DNA of 64,000 nt from Luteimonas sp. JM171 (GTDB taxonomy: Bacteria > Pseudomonadota > Gammaproteobacteria > Xanthomonadales > Xanthomonadaceae), in contig NZ_CP017074.1 in NCBI RefSeq assembly GCF_001717465.1, positions 293,846-357,845 on the forward strand, in the 5' to 3' direction. Both the position numbers and the translations under genes were made by a program. Under the pieces are notes generated by a model. That model saw nothing but the letters and a program-made list of their open reading frames with translations. It was not told where the DNA came from and made no database searches. Below, piece after piece: positions 13,601 through 21,118 of the stretch. The stretch's first letter is position 1. Each line of letters starts with the position of its first letter.

Positions 13601-16444
13601 TGCGGTTGCCGATTCGGCACGGGCCTGGGCCTCGACACCAAGCGCCATCGCGTTCAGATCATCGGCCCGCGAGGTGTCGCCAATGGCGATGCTGCCGTGG
13701 TTGCGGAGTGCCTCTTCCGGGGTGATCGCAAGGAAGCCGGAAGTCGCTCCAGTCCCCATCGCCACCCCATTGGTCGCATGGCCGCGCGAACCGGTGCCGG
13801 TCGCGATTGCGTTCGTGCCGCTGGCGTGGGCATCGGTGCCGCTGGCCTGCGAACTCGTGCCGCTGGCGCGGGACCTTGTGCCGGATGCCATGGCATCCGC
13901 TGCCGTTGCCTGGGCATTGTCACCCTGGGCCATACCTCTCTCCGCGTTCACGAGAGAATCCCGGCCGATGACGATACCCTCACGCGCCGACGATACGGAA
14001 TCGGTGCCGATGACGATAGAGTTCTGGACGTTGTTACCGTCCTGATCATCGGACTCCGACCGGGTACCAATCACGATCGAGTTCATGCCACGACTTTGTG
14101 AATCCGTACCAACTGCCACACCGCTGACGTCGCGCGCTTCCGTGCGAGCACTGCCGATGGCAACCGAGTTCGCACTTTGCGCTTGAACATCGTGGCCAAG
14201 CACCACGGACGAGCTTCCTTGAGCCGTAACGTCGGATCCGATCGCCGTCGCATTGGTAGCGCCCGGCGTCGTGGATGCATCCGGCCCTATTGCCACGGAC
14301 ATGGCTGCACTTGCGCCGTCATTGGCCCAATTCCCTGTCTGGGTATCGCCATCATTGATGCTGACGTAGTGCGACAGGCTGTTATCAATCTGATCCTGAA
14401 GATTGGCGATTACACCATCCGCAAAATCAATGTCACCCAGATCAATGCTTTCCACCGCCGCCCTCAACTGGCGAACGTTCACGGCATCGGTATCGTTGGC
14501 ACCATCTTCCACGTTGACGATACGTCTCGTCTGCCCGGCAGCGGTGTTCCCGACGGAAACAGCAGCGGTATTAGCAGGTCGATTGGTGAACGCACTTGAT
14601 CCAGCCACATCAGTTGCGAGCGCCGCAGACCCCATACCCAAGGCGATGTAACCGCTGTCTGCACGACTCCCCTGGCCCAGGGCGACACCAGAACCCTGCG
14701 CTTGTGCGTCACGACCCAATGCCATGCCGTTGACTCCGGCAGCGTTAGCACCAAAGCCAATAGCGACTCCATCGGTTGCCGCCGTGGCGTTCTCTCCGAT
14801 GCCAATCCCGCGTTCCGTGTTACCCCCCACATTGGCATTCCGACCGATGCTGATATTGCTGTCACCAGTCCGGCCGCCACCGGCATTCTCACCCAACGAA
14901 ATGTTGTCGTTGCCAGCAGCGCCACTGCCAGCGCTGCTTCCCATCGCCACGTTGCGCTGACCTTCGACGCCTTGGCCAGCCTGGGCGCCGATGGCGATAT
15001 TGTTCACCCAATCGCCTGCGGGACGCCCAGCCGTACCTTCGCCAGCCTGGGCACCGATCGAAATGTTGTCCTGAGCCGCTGCGACCGCGCCATCACCAAC
15101 GGCGACTCCACTGCCGCCGCTGGCCACAGCGCCGGCACCCAGGGCTGTGGCATTGCCGCCGCCCGCGCTGGCGCCGTCGCCCAAGGCTGCGGCGCTGGTG
15201 CCAGTGGCCGAACTGTCGCGACCAATGGCGATCGTGGCTTCCCCGCCAATCAGCTCACCACCCGCCGTCGCGTTCTGGCCGATGGCAATCGCGGCTTCAC
15301 CAGTTTCGGTGGTCTCCGCGCCGTCACCGGCGGCAAAGCTGCTGCCTCCCTCAGCCCGGGTATTCGGGCCAATCGCCACCGCCTCGACTCCCGCGGCCAC
15401 TGCATCGTCAGCAGTCGAGTTCGCACGGAAATAGCGCACACCAAACGCGGAACCACCCTCGAACAGCGCATTGTGCAGCTGCTGGCCGGTGATCGCGTCG
15501 GTGCTGTCTGCAGAGACAGTGCCGTTCGCCAAACCGGTGAGCTTCGTGCCGCCCGCGTCGATTCCGCTGGCGGTCACGCTCGGCCCGTCGGCAATGGTCA
15601 GGCCATCGTTGTTGACCGTGGTGTTGCCGGCGGTGACGCTGGTGACGTTGAGATCCGGGTTGAGAGTGATATCGATGGCACCGGCGTCGGCGCCGCCGGA
15701 CTGCGCCACGCTGATATTGGAGTCACCCGAGAAGGCGACCGAGCCGCCGGAACCGATATTGGCGGTCGAACCGGAGTCGGCCGAAACGTCCCAGCCTGCG
15801 CCGGCTGCGGCTGCCGCCGCATCGGCGGCAGCCTGCGCATTGCCGGCTGCCGTCAAAGCATTGTCTGCGGTGGACTGGGCCACGGAGGCGGCGGTCGCGG
15901 CCGCCTGGGCGCTGCTTTCGACGCCCTGGAGCTGGCCGAAGTTGACCGCATCGCTGGCATTGCCGCCTGCAGCGACGTTGGTGATGACTTTATTGCCGGC
16001 ATCGATTCCGGCGAGGGTCACGCTCGGACCACCCGTAATGCTCAGGCCGGAGGCCCCCAGCATGACGTTGGCACCCACCGCAACGCCGCTGTTGTCCATC
16101 ACGGTCTGACCGGTGGTCACGCTGTCGACCACGAGATCCGGGTCAAGGTTGATCTCGACAGTCGCATCAGCACCGTTCGGCACCACCGAAACATTGATGT
16201 TGGAGCCGCCCTGGAAGCCCACGGTGGCTCCATCCGTTACCGTCCACTCCTGCGCAAACGCAGCCGAGCCATACCCGGCGACCGCGAACAACGATGCGAA
16301 GACCACTGCCAGCAGCGACCTGCTCAGCGGCGCCGTGCCGCCTTCACCTTGCACCACGCCGGCGCTGTCGCTCTTTGCGAACTCCGATGCCACGACCAGC
16401 TGGCCAAGCTCCTTGTTCCAAACCTTCCGGTAGATCCTGTTCAT
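7667..16444 (-). CDS. Giant trimeric autotransporter adhesin (YadA/Hia type)
   Basis: The product has 2,925 residues. Residues 1-27 form an extended signal peptide region (MNRIYRKVWNKELGQLVVASEFA), followed by a hydrophobic signal ending at ...AAFAQ. The passenger alternates YadA-like head repeats (AxAIG-type) at about residues 340-615, 695-1060, 1665-1960 and 2710-2770 with neck and stalk modules (DAVNVNQL, DAINGSQL, GWNVSA, TNVAAG). The last ~95 residues are the YadA membrane anchor, ending GGYIGVSGVLGSK. Such proteins trimerise, insert in the outer membrane and mediate adhesion or biofilm formation. AGGAG lies 9 bases before the ATG. It is followed by an OmpA/BamE-type gene. The ligand cannot be told from sequence. 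Confidence 0.95.
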   Translation of the reverse strand: MNRIYRKVWNKELGQLVVASEFAKSDSAGVVQGEGGTAPLSRSLLAVVFASLFAVAGYGSAAFAQEWTVTDGATVGFQGGSNINVSVVPNGADATVEINLDPDLVVDSVTTGQTVMDNSGVAVGANVMLGASGLSITGGPSVTLAGIDAGNKVITNVAAGGNASDAVNFGQLQGVESSAQAAATAASVAQSTADNALTAAGNAQAAADAAAAAAGAGWDVSADSGSTANIGSGGSVAFSGDSNISVAQSGGADAGAIDITLNPDLNVTSVTAGNTTVNNDGLTIADGPSVTASGIDAGGTKLTGLANGTVSADSTDAITGQQLHNALFEGGSAFGVRYFRANSTADDAVAAGVEAVAIGPNTRAEGGSSFAAGDGAETTETGEAAIAIGQNATAGGELIGGEATIAIGRDSSATGTSAAALGDGASAGGGNATALGAGAVASGGSGVAVGDGAVAAAQDNISIGAQAGEGTAGRPAGDWVNNIAIGAQAGQGVEGQRNVAMGSSAGSGAAGNDNISLGENAGGGRTGDSNISIGRNANVGGNTERGIGIGENATAATDGVAIGFGANAAGVNGMALGRDAQAQGSGVALGQGSRADSGYIALGMGSAALATDVAGSSAFTNRPANTAAVSVGNTAAGQTRRIVNVEDGANDTDAVNVRQLRAAVESIDLGDIDFADGVIANLQDQIDNSLSHYVSINDGDTQTGNWANDGASAAMSVAIGPDASTTPGATNATAIGSDVTAQGSSSVVLGHDVQAQSANSVAIGSARTEARDVSGVAVGTDSQSRGMNSIVIGTRSESDDQDGNNVQNSIVIGTDSVSSAREGIVIGRDSLVNAERGMAQGDNAQATAADAMASGTRSRASGTSSQASGTDAHASGTNAIATGTGSRGHATNGVAMGTGATSGFLAITPEEALRNHGSIAIGDTSRADDLNAMALGVEAQARAESATAIGDSAVATEDAEEGLAVGSSARVTAQNASAFGRGAEAVAEDALAVGSGARAAGQSASAVGHGAEASAMNASAFGQGARALHQGSVALGSGAETAAAVGTDSYTVDKNTYSFAGTAPVATVSVGAPGQERTITNVAAGRISAQSTDAINGSQLYSTNQAVDALADDLDTAGQSVAAALGGTSTYNPATHTVTAGLSVQGNNYTNVQDALTYVGQGWNVSAEGGATANVAPGGSVDFSSDDGNIVVSRDGTNLVFDLDDEITIGESISFVDGDTFIDGDSVTTTNLTVEGETRLGDNFVVHNNGNVTYNGAEIATQDDGLSFAGNTGGNISKTLGDNTPLTISGGLGASEASTGANLRVDSDGNQLNLVMARDLTDLDSITINNGPVISNSGIDMGDTRISNLAAGVAGTDAVNVNQLEAVKAIANAGWNVLDAAGNEANIGPDGELTFVAGNENLVVGLSDDTDDAGVMEITLADNIQLSEDGSIAIGDGTDGSTLDAEGLAVVDGDNATAVGAGTVAVTDGTGTTTIGGSEVSVGGDNPIVISGDAGTIGGLTNTDFDPNATYEGGLAATQEQLSQVHGDLTTAGLNFVGDDGTNVHRNLGEQLSIAGGADLDALSEGNIGVTVNADGDGLIVELADNIELTEDGSISIGDTSIDGTGVAVGDDVHLGDTGLVIDGGPSLTQAGIDAGDSVISNVAPGVAGSDAVNVNQLDDTIEANRTRYYSVNATATGAGSNYDNDGATGDGALAAGLRASASGDNAAAVGTGANASGQQSVAVGAGAQSTGVRAVALGPVSQATGDRATAIGGAIASGGLSVAIGTESRADGGESTTIGFRSRATGSQATAYGNYANASGVQGTALGSFAKAERGSATSVGSKTQARHTRSTAVGSLSVVEGQDSGSFGTGNALSTSAGNSYAIGSENTLGTSMTPAELRAAIGNGVAPVSIPVENSARNSAVVGNANSLQSNDAMLLGNNLVVGPGLDGIVVLGNNSSASAAVGTDSAEVEGITYGGFAGETPEDGHVVSVGSGDAPRQVQNVAAGRISSTSLDAINGSQLFATQTVIGNVAGSVVNVFGGNAELGDDGTITMTDIGETGENTIHDAIKTANDTANMGWHVAVGGEGASDGNNVGPGGLVDFSNDDGNIVISRDGTDLAFNLAENIDLGENGSLTTGNTVVNNDGLTVEDEDGNVTTVAADGTTVDDGAGNSTTVAATGTTVTDGNATTSVEAGVVTVTANPTTGPANTIVIDANTGTIGGLANQTIDYQGFADGSGRAATEEQLSIVNETANAGWNLTDAEGNEVNIGPNGLVTFEGDDNITVAQTGEDQDGVIEVTLNRNLDVDSVTAGNSVLDNDGLVIDDGAGNHTAVGAGTVTVTANPTTGPANTIVIDANTGTIGGLANQDIDYPGFADGSGRAATEEQLAQVNDTANMGWNISAQGENGTNVGPGGSVDLSNTDGNIVIVKEDDSNDVTFDLADDLVIGNSITAGDTFIDTTGVAIGTEVHLGNTGLVINGGPSVTLAGIDAGNLVITNVAPGEISATSTDAVNGSQLFGMGDSIVNVIGGNAELNPDGTITTSDIGGTGHDNIDDAIRAANDAANAGWTATDADGNAANIGPNGSVTFTGDGNISVAQTGEDNAGEVQVTLNRDLDVDSITAGNTVIDTNGVRVGDNVHLGDTGLVIEGGPSVTTDGIDAGGSRLTNVAAGVNDTDAVNVGQLNQVAGDVNDLGDRMDVVEGDVADLQAGATGPFQVSQEAPLVPPSPTGANSAAGGSGADASGDNATALGNQAVASGANSTAVGQGAQAAHDNSVALGQGSATTVGAQAGYDAAYVGSSDSAGEVNVGNRTVSGVAPGVAGTDAVNVNQLRGGVNHAVVTANAYTDQRFNQVQNDVWHLQGRVDELERDINSGVATAMALRQAPYVAGATTYYAGFGAYKGEGALGVSLRRTADNGRWSLEGGFSANRDGAGGYIGVSGVLGSK
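9340..9491 (-). repeat. Adhesin internal repeat, copy 1
   Basis: This 152-base segment encodes the stalk unit VTVTANPTTGPANTIV... through ...ATEEQL. It is about 90% identical by eye to 9763-9914, which lies 423 bases away. Such near-identical stalk cassettes are targets for recombination or assembly collapse. Confidence 0.8.
9763..9914 (-). repeat. Adhesin internal repeat, copy 2
   Basis: This is the second copy of the 152-base stalk cassette at 9340-9491, in the same orientation and frame. Most differences are third-position changes. Confidence 0.8.
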
Positions 16445-16617
16445 GCAATGGACTCCTGGTAACCCTCAAAGAAAAAGTGATGGACGCGGGCGGCGAGCGC
16501 CCTGCGCCAACAACCGACTAGAACAAGCAAAAACTGTGCCCATCATCACAAATTACGAGGTGGTGGCCAAAAAAACGCCGGGCCGCACACGCAACCCAAC
16601 GGAATCAACCACAGCCT

Positions 16618-16691
16618 GACGCTCGGCGTCACTTTCCGCCCCTCGAAAAGAGGCGCATAAGAGCGCCCCGCACCCGTTGCCGGGCTGGGGC
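16618..16691 (-). other. Candidate structured RNA leader with competing hairpins
   Basis: Read on the minus strand, GCCCC (16691-16687) pairs with GGGGC (16669-16665) around an inner CCCG-GCAA-CGGG tetraloop stem. GGCGC (16667-16663) can pair with GCGCC (16656-16652) but shares bases with the first stem. GCGCC in turn overlaps a CCTC/GAGG hairpin at 16653-16641. A separate GACGC/GCGTC hairpin is at 16630-16618. Two alternative folds are therefore possible. No known riboswitch class was recognised. Confidence 0.3.
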
Positions 16692-16755
16692 ACTTGAAAT
16701 TTCGGTGCCTCATGATATTTGGAGGAAGGCGGCAGAACACCCACAGAGGATCACC

Positions 16756-16774
16756 AAAACTCACGAACGGTGAG
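16756..16774 (-). terminator. Short terminator-like hairpin after the response regulator
   Basis: On the minus strand CTCAC-CGTTC-GTGAG is followed by TTTT. It lies about 80 bases after the response-regulator stop. The stem is short, so termination is probably weak. Confidence 0.4.
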
Positions 16775-16851
16775 CTTTGTCTCGCAAGGCACGCCTGTAT
16801 CCATCCATCGAGCGTCCCACACCCCAGCCGGCCAGCAACCCGGCCTGCCCC

Positions 16852-17535
16852 CTACCAGTCCAGCCGGTAACCCACCCCGCGCACGGCCCGCAGCGGCAAC
16901 TTGACCCCCAGTTGCTGCTCGCACTTGCGACGCAACCTGTATACAAGCATCTCCAGCCGGCGCGGGTCGAAATCGTGCACGTTCTCCACCAGCCGCTCAA
17001 TCAGCGCCTCGCGCCGCACCGGCATGCCGGGCGTGGCAGCCAGCAACCCAAGCACCTGCCGCTCGGCCAGGCTCAGGCCCAGTTCGCGGCCGTCGGGCGA
17101 CAGGATCCGCCAGCCGCGCTCACCCAGGCGCCAGCCACTGCCCCCGTCGGCCTGGTCGGGCAACACCGTCGCCACGCGACGGCCAAGGTTGCGCAGCGTC
17201 GCCACCAGTTCCTGCAGGTCGGCTGGCTTGGACAGATAGGCATCCACCCCGCCTTCGAGGGCACGCCGACGGTACTCGGCCGAAGCATGGCCGGTGAGCA
17301 TCACGATCCCCAGCGACTGCGACAGCTCGCGCAGGTGCCGGGCGATGGCCAGGCCATCCTCGTCAGGGAGATTCACGTCCAGCAGGACCAGGTGATAGCG
17401 CTCGGCCAACAGCGCCCGATACAGCTCCAGTGCGCTCCCCATGCCCACGGGCTGGAATACCATGCCCCTGCGGGGGTCGAGACTGAACCGCTCAGCATCC
17501 GTCCCGACATTCGACTTTGGTCGTATGCCGGACAA
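16852..17535 (-). CDS. OmpR-type response regulator with truncated receiver domain
   Basis: The longest frame gives 227 residues from a TTG at 17535; the first ATGs are at 17463 and 17442. From about residue 31 the protein is a good receiver (GSALELYRALLAERYHLVLLDVNLPDEDG) with phospho-acceptor Asp53, Thr81 and Lys103, followed by a complete winged-helix DNA-binding domain (about 130-227, ending RAVRGVGYRLDW). The first ~30 residues do not resemble the receiver beta1-alpha1 region, and the acidic metal-binding pair is absent. The other two frames do not supply it. The tRNA-Lys gene ends 52 bases upstream. This is either a 5'-damaged gene or an atypical regulator that works without normal phosphorylation. 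No kinase gene is nearby. Confidence 0.7.
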   Translation of the reverse strand: MSGIRPKSNVGTDAERFSLDPRRGMVFQPVGMGSALELYRALLAERYHLVLLDVNLPDEDGLAIARHLRELSQSLGIVMLTGHASAEYRRRALEGGVDAYLSKPADLQELVATLRNLGRRVATVLPDQADGGSGWRLGERGWRILSPDGRELGLSLAERQVLGLLAATPGMPVRREALIERLVENVHDFDPRRLEMLVYRLRRKCEQQLGVKLPLRAVRGVGYRLDW

Positions 17536-17587
17536 ATCATCTGACGGTGACAGAGCCGCATGAAGCCACGTGGTGGCGCGCGGAATA

Positions 17588-17663
17588 TGGTGGGTCGTGA
17601 TGGATTCGAACCATCGACCAGCGGATTAAAAGTCCGATGCTCTACCGACTGAGCTAACGACCC
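17588..17663 (-). tRNA. tRNA-Lys (anticodon TTT)
   Basis: The minus strand reads GGGTCGT (5' acceptor arm), TTAGCTCAGTCGGTAGAGC (D arm), an anticodon loop CTTTTAA with anticodon TTT, a T arm with GGTTCGAATCC, then ACGACCC pairing with the 5' end, a discriminator A and an encoded CCA. All four arms form. The length is 76 bases. Confidence 0.97.
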
Positions 17664-17817
17664 GAGGCGCCGGCCGACCCTGCATTTCGAATCGGGACGG
17701 CCTACAATGGCAGGGATTTTACACGCGGCCACGCCAGCCGGACACCCCGGCGGCGTACAGGATGTGCGGGACCAGCGCCCGCGCCGCGCCCGCTGCCAAA
17801 AAAAAGGCCCGTGGGAC

Positions 17818-17859
17818 TTGATCAAGATCAAGTCCGAGAGGCCCAGCAGCCATAACAAT
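17818..17859 (+). promoter_or_regulatory. Fnr/Anr box and -10 for ccoN operon
   Basis: TTGATCAAGATCAA at 17818-17831 is a perfect match to the Fnr/Anr consensus TTGAT-N4-ATCAA. AACAAT at 17854-17859 sits where a class II -10 is expected (36 bases from the box start). This predicts a start near 17866 and a leader of about 22 bases. Activation at low oxygen is inferred from the family. Confidence 0.85.
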
Positions 17860-17887
17860 ACCGTCCGGACCAGAGACAACTCCCACC

Positions 17888-19381
17888 ATGGCAGACTCCA
17901 TCACCACCACGGCCGTCGACCCCAAGGCGGGGCCGGACGAATCCGTTTCCAAGGGCTATTACAACGACAAGGTCGTGCTCCAGTTCGCCGTCGCCACGGT
18001 CATCTGGGGCATCGTCGGCATGCTGGTGGGCGTGGTCATCGCGGCCCAGCTTTACTGGCCGACGCTGTTCGAAGGCATCCCGTGGCTCAGCTACGGCCGC
18101 CTGCGCCCGCTGCATACCAACGCGGTGATCTTCGCCTTCGGTGGCAGCGCGCTGTTCGCCACCAGCCTGCACGTGGTGCAGCGCACCTGCCACGCACGGC
18201 TGATCTCCGACAAGCTGGCCGCGTTCGTGTTCTGGGGCTGGCAGGCGATCATCGTCGCCGTGGCCATCACCCTGCCGCTGGGCTTCACCCAGAGCAAGGA
18301 ATACGCCGAGATGGAGTGGCCGATCGACATCGCCATCACGGTGGTGTGGGTGGCCTACGCGGTGCTGTTCTTCGGCACCATCGCCAAGCGCCGGGTCTCC
18401 CACATCTACGTGGCGAACTGGTTCTACGGCGCCTACATCATCGCCATCGCGCTGCTGCACATCGTCAACAACCTCGCCCTGCCGGTGAGCCCGGGCAAGT
18501 CCTACCAGGTCTACACCGGCGCGGTCGATGCGATGGTGCAGTGGTGGTACGGGCACAACGCGGTGGGCTTCCTGCTGACCGCGGGCTTCCTGGGGATGAT
18601 GTACTACTACGTGCCCAAGCAGGCCGGCCGCCCGATCTACTCGTACCGGCTGTCGATCGTGCACTTCTGGGCCCTGATCTCCATCTACATGTGGGCCGGC
18701 CCGCACCACCTGCACTACACGGCGCTGCCTGACTGGGTGCAGTCGGTGGGCATGGTGTTCTCGCTGATCCTGCTGGCGCCCAGCTGGGGCGGCGCGATCA
18801 ACGGCATCCTCACCCTGTCGGGCGTGTGGCACAAGCTGCGCACCGACCCGATCCTGAAGTTCCTCATCGTCGCGATCAGCTTCTACATGATCGCCACCTT
18901 CGAGGGGCCGATGATGTCGATCAAGACGGTCAACTCGCTGTCCCACTACACCGACTGGACCATCGGCCACGTGCACGCCGGCGCGCTGGGCTGGGTGGCG
19001 ATGATCTCGATCGGCTCGATCTACTCGCTGATGCCGCGCCTGCTGGGCCGGGAGAACATGTACTCGGTGAAGTGGGTCGATGCGCACTTCTGGGTGCACA
19101 CCCTCGGCGTGGTGCTGTACATCGCCTCGATGTGGATCGCCGGCGTGATGCAGGGCCTGATGTGGCGTGCCACCAACGCCGACGGCACGCTCACCTACGC
19201 GTTCGTCGAGGCGCTCAACGCCACCTACCCCTACTACTTCGTCCGCATGCTGGGCGGCGTACTGGTGGTGTCCGGCATGGTGCTGATGGCCGTGAACACC
19301 TGGAAGACGTTCGCCGCTGCGCGCCAAACCCGCGAGCCGCAGCCGCTGCTGCCGCCCGACCCGACCAACGTGCGCGCCTGA
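17888..19381 (+). CDS. ccoN: cbb3-type cytochrome c oxidase subunit I (CcoN)
   Basis: The product has 497 residues with about 12 membrane segments. It carries haem and CuB histidines: RLRPLHTN (His76), WWYGHNAVG (near residue 222), GPHHLHY (near 272) and [13 protein letters not shown] (near 360). It is the catalytic subunit reducing O2 to water, with haem b, haem b3 and CuB, in the inner membrane. It is first in ccoNOQP. The predicted Anr-dependent promoter fits the high-affinity oxidase being induced under low oxygen. Confidence 0.97.
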   Translation: MADSITTTAVDPKAGPDESVSKGYYNDKVVLQFAVATVIWGIVGMLVGVVIAAQLYWPTLFEGIPWLSYGRLRPLHTNAVIFAFGGSALFATSLHVVQRTCHARLISDKLAAFVFWGWQAIIVAVAITLPLGFTQSKEYAEMEWPIDIAITVVWVAYAVLFFGTIAKRRVSHIYVANWFYGAYIIAIALLHIVNNLALPVSPGKSYQVYTGAVDAMVQWWYGHNAVGFLLTAGFLGMMYYYVPKQAGRPIYSYRLSIVHFWALISIYMWAGPHHLHYTALPDWVQSVGMVFSLILLAPSWGGAINGILTLSGVWHKLRTDPILKFLIVAISFYMIATFEGPMMSIKTVNSLSHYTDWTIGHVHAGALGWVAMISIGSIYSLMPRLLGRENMYSVKWVDAHFWVHTLGVVLYIASMWIAGVMQGLMWRATNADGTLTYAFVEALNATYPYYFVRMLGGVLVVSGMVLMAVNTWKTFAAARQTREPQPLLPPDPTNVRA

Positions 19382-19396
19382 CGCCCTGGAAAGACC

Positions 19397-20032
19397 ATGA
19401 GCAACAAGCAGAACAAACCCAACAATCCGCACGAGAAGATCGAGAAGAACGTCGGCCTGATGGCGGTGCTGATCGCCGTCGTGGTGTCGATGGGCGGCCT
19501 GGTCGAAATCGTGCCGCTGATGCACGAGGCCGAGGCCGTCGAGCCGCTCCCTGGCGTGGAACCCTACCCGCCGCTGGAGCTGGCCGGCCGCGACGTCTAC
19601 GTGCGTGAAGGCTGCTACAACTGCCACTCGCAGATGGTGCGCACCCTGCGCTTCGAGACCGAACGCTACGGCCACTACTCGCTGGCCGGCGAGTCGGTCT
19701 ACGACCGCCCGTTCCAGTGGGGCTCCAAGCGCACCGGGCCGGACCTGGCACGCGTGGGCGGCCGCTACTCCGACGACTGGCACCGGGTGCACCTGATCAA
19801 CCCGCGTGACGTGGTGCCCGAGTCCAACATGCCGTCCTACCCCTGGCTGGACGAGCGCATGGTGGACCCGGAGCAGGTGACCAGCCGCATGCGCGCCCTG
19901 CAGAAGCTGGGCGACCCGTACAGCGACGAGCAGATCGCGGAAGCTTCCGAACAGGTGGCGGGCAAGACCGAGCTCGACGCCGTGGTGGCTTACCTGCAAG
20001 GTCTCGGCCGCAACGCGCCAAGGGGGCAGTGA
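19397..20032 (+). CDS. ccoO: cbb3-type cytochrome c oxidase subunit II (CcoO)
   Basis: The product has 211 residues: one N-terminal membrane anchor (about residues 21-40), then a periplasmic mono-haem cytochrome c domain with CYNCH at residues 73-77. The distal Met is probably in SNMPSYPW. It passes electrons to CcoN. It lies 15 bases after ccoN and 1 base before ccoQ, so it is in the same operon. Confidence 0.96.
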   Translation: MSNKQNKPNNPHEKIEKNVGLMAVLIAVVVSMGGLVEIVPLMHEAEAVEPLPGVEPYPPLELAGRDVYVREGCYNCHSQMVRTLRFETERYGHYSLAGESVYDRPFQWGSKRTGPDLARVGGRYSDDWHRVHLINPRDVVPESNMPSYPWLDERMVDPEQVTSRMRALQKLGDPYSDEQIAEASEQVAGKTELDAVVAYLQGLGRNAPRGQ

Positions 20033-20033
20033 G

Positions 20034-20174
20034 ATGGTGTCCGGAATCGTGACCGTGGTGCTGCTGGTGCTGTTCGTGACCGGCTGGATCTGGGCCTGGA
20101 GCCCCCGGCGCAAGCAGAGTTTTGACGAAGCGGCCCAGCTGCCGCTGGAAGACGACGTGGAGAACAAGCGATGA
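20034..20174 (+). CDS. ccoQ: cbb3 oxidase small subunit CcoQ
   Basis: The product has only 46 residues: MVSGIVTVVLLVLFVTGWIW, then a basic and acidic tail ending EDDVENKR. The single membrane helix followed by a short charged tail is typical of CcoQ/FixQ, which stabilises the cbb3 complex. It starts 1 base after the ccoO stop, and its stop overlaps the ccoP start in ATGA. Position in the operon decides the call. Confidence 0.9.
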   Translation: MVSGIVTVVLLVLFVTGWIWAWSPRRKQSFDEAAQLPLEDDVENKR

Positions 20175-21118
20175 GCCAGGGCTGGTCCCTGTTCGTGATC
20201 GTGCTGGTGCTGGCGCACATCGCCGGCTATGCGTGGCTGCTGTGGTGGACCGCCCGCCGGCGCCCGGGCGATCCCGCGCCCACCGACACCAGCCATGTCT
20301 GGGACGGCGACATCACGGAGTACAACAAGCCGTTGCCGAAGTGGTGGATCAACCTGTTCTACCTCACCATCCTCTTCGCGCTGGGCTACCTGGCCTGGTA
20401 CCCGGGCCTGGGCAACCTGCCCGGCCTCGGGGGATGGACCTCGGCCTCGGAGCATGACATCCAGCGCGCGCGCAACGACGCCCTGCTGGAGGAAACCTTC
20501 GCGGTGCATGCCGGCCAGCCGATCCCGGTGCTCGCGCGCAACGACGAGGCGCTGGAACTGGGCCGTTCGATCTTCGCCAACACCTGCGCCACCTGCCACG
20601 GCTCCACCGCCCAGGGCGCGGTGGGCTACCCCGACCTCACCGACGACGTGTGGAACTGGGGCGGCGAGCCCGAGGACATCCTCACCACCATCCTCGACGG
20701 ACGTGAAGGCATCATGCCGGGCTGGGAGTCGGTGCTGGTGGGCATGGGCGGCGAAACGGCGATGACCGAGATCGTGGCCTACACCCGTTCGCTGTCGCAG
20801 CCCGACGCCCCGCGCGACTACTTCGCCACCCGTGGCGAGCGCCTCTTCGAAGGCCTGTGCGTGGCCTGCCACAACGAGGGCGGCGTGGGCAACCAGGCCC
20901 TGGGCGCCCCGAACCTGACCACCGGCACCTGGCTCTACGGCGGCACCACCGAAGCGCTGCACCAGACCATCGCCAAAGGCCGGCACGGCATCATGCCCGC
21001 CCACCGCGACCTGCTGGGCGAAACCCGCGCGCGGCTGGTGGCGGCCTATGTCTGGTCGCTGTCCAACCCGCCGGAAGAATCCGCTGCGGCCAATGCCGCG
21101 GGGGCCGGGGAACGGTGA
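20171..21118 (+). CDS. ccoP: cbb3-type cytochrome c oxidase subunit III, di-haem (CcoP)
   Basis: The product has 315 residues. Two membrane helices lie near the N-terminus (about 5-25 and 58-80), followed by two cytochrome c domains with CATCH at 139-143 and CVACH at 230-234. It takes electrons from soluble cytochrome c or azurin and feeds CcoO/CcoN. The start overlaps the ccoQ stop by 4 bases. Confidence 0.97.
   Translation: MSQGWSLFVIVLVLAHIAGYAWLLWWTARRRPGDPAPTDTSHVWDGDITEYNKPLPKWWINLFYLTILFALGYLAWYPGLGNLPGLGGWTSASEHDIQRARNDALLEETFAVHAGQPIPVLARNDEALELGRSIFANTCATCHGSTAQGAVGYPDLTDDVWNWGGEPEDILTTILDGREGIMPGWESVLVGMGGETAMTEIVAYTRSLSQPDAPRDYFATRGERLFEGLCVACHNEGGVGNQALGAPNLTTGTWLYGGTTEALHQTIAKGRHGIMPAHRDLLGETRARLVAAYVWSLSNPPEESAAANAAGAGER

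Larger units (their letters stand above)
16445..16851. other. Long gene-free stretch upstream of the adhesin
   Basis: No coding frame in this 407-base stretch is convincing. It is less GC-rich than its surroundings. On the adhesin strand it holds, in order, a small terminator-like hairpin near 16760 and a run of overlapping hairpins at 16618-16691. A T7 run on that strand (16569-16575) and then the adhesin ribosome site follow. I could not identify a confident -35/-10 pair. Confidence 0.6.

Noticed and set aside
16560..16700. Cyclic-di-GMP riboswitch upstream of the adhesin
   Set aside because: The hairpins do not carry the conserved GEMM core or tetraloop-receptor pattern, so no known riboswitch class is claimed.
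17440..17580. Frameshift as the cause of the missing response-regulator N-terminus
   Set aside because: I read the other two minus-strand frames through this stretch. Neither encodes a receiver beta1 strand or acidic pair, so a single-base error does not restore the protein.
17588..17663. Integrated element at tRNA-Lys
   Set aside because: No integrase, phage gene or second copy of the tRNA 3' end is visible nearby. Only the truncated neighbour hints at a past event.
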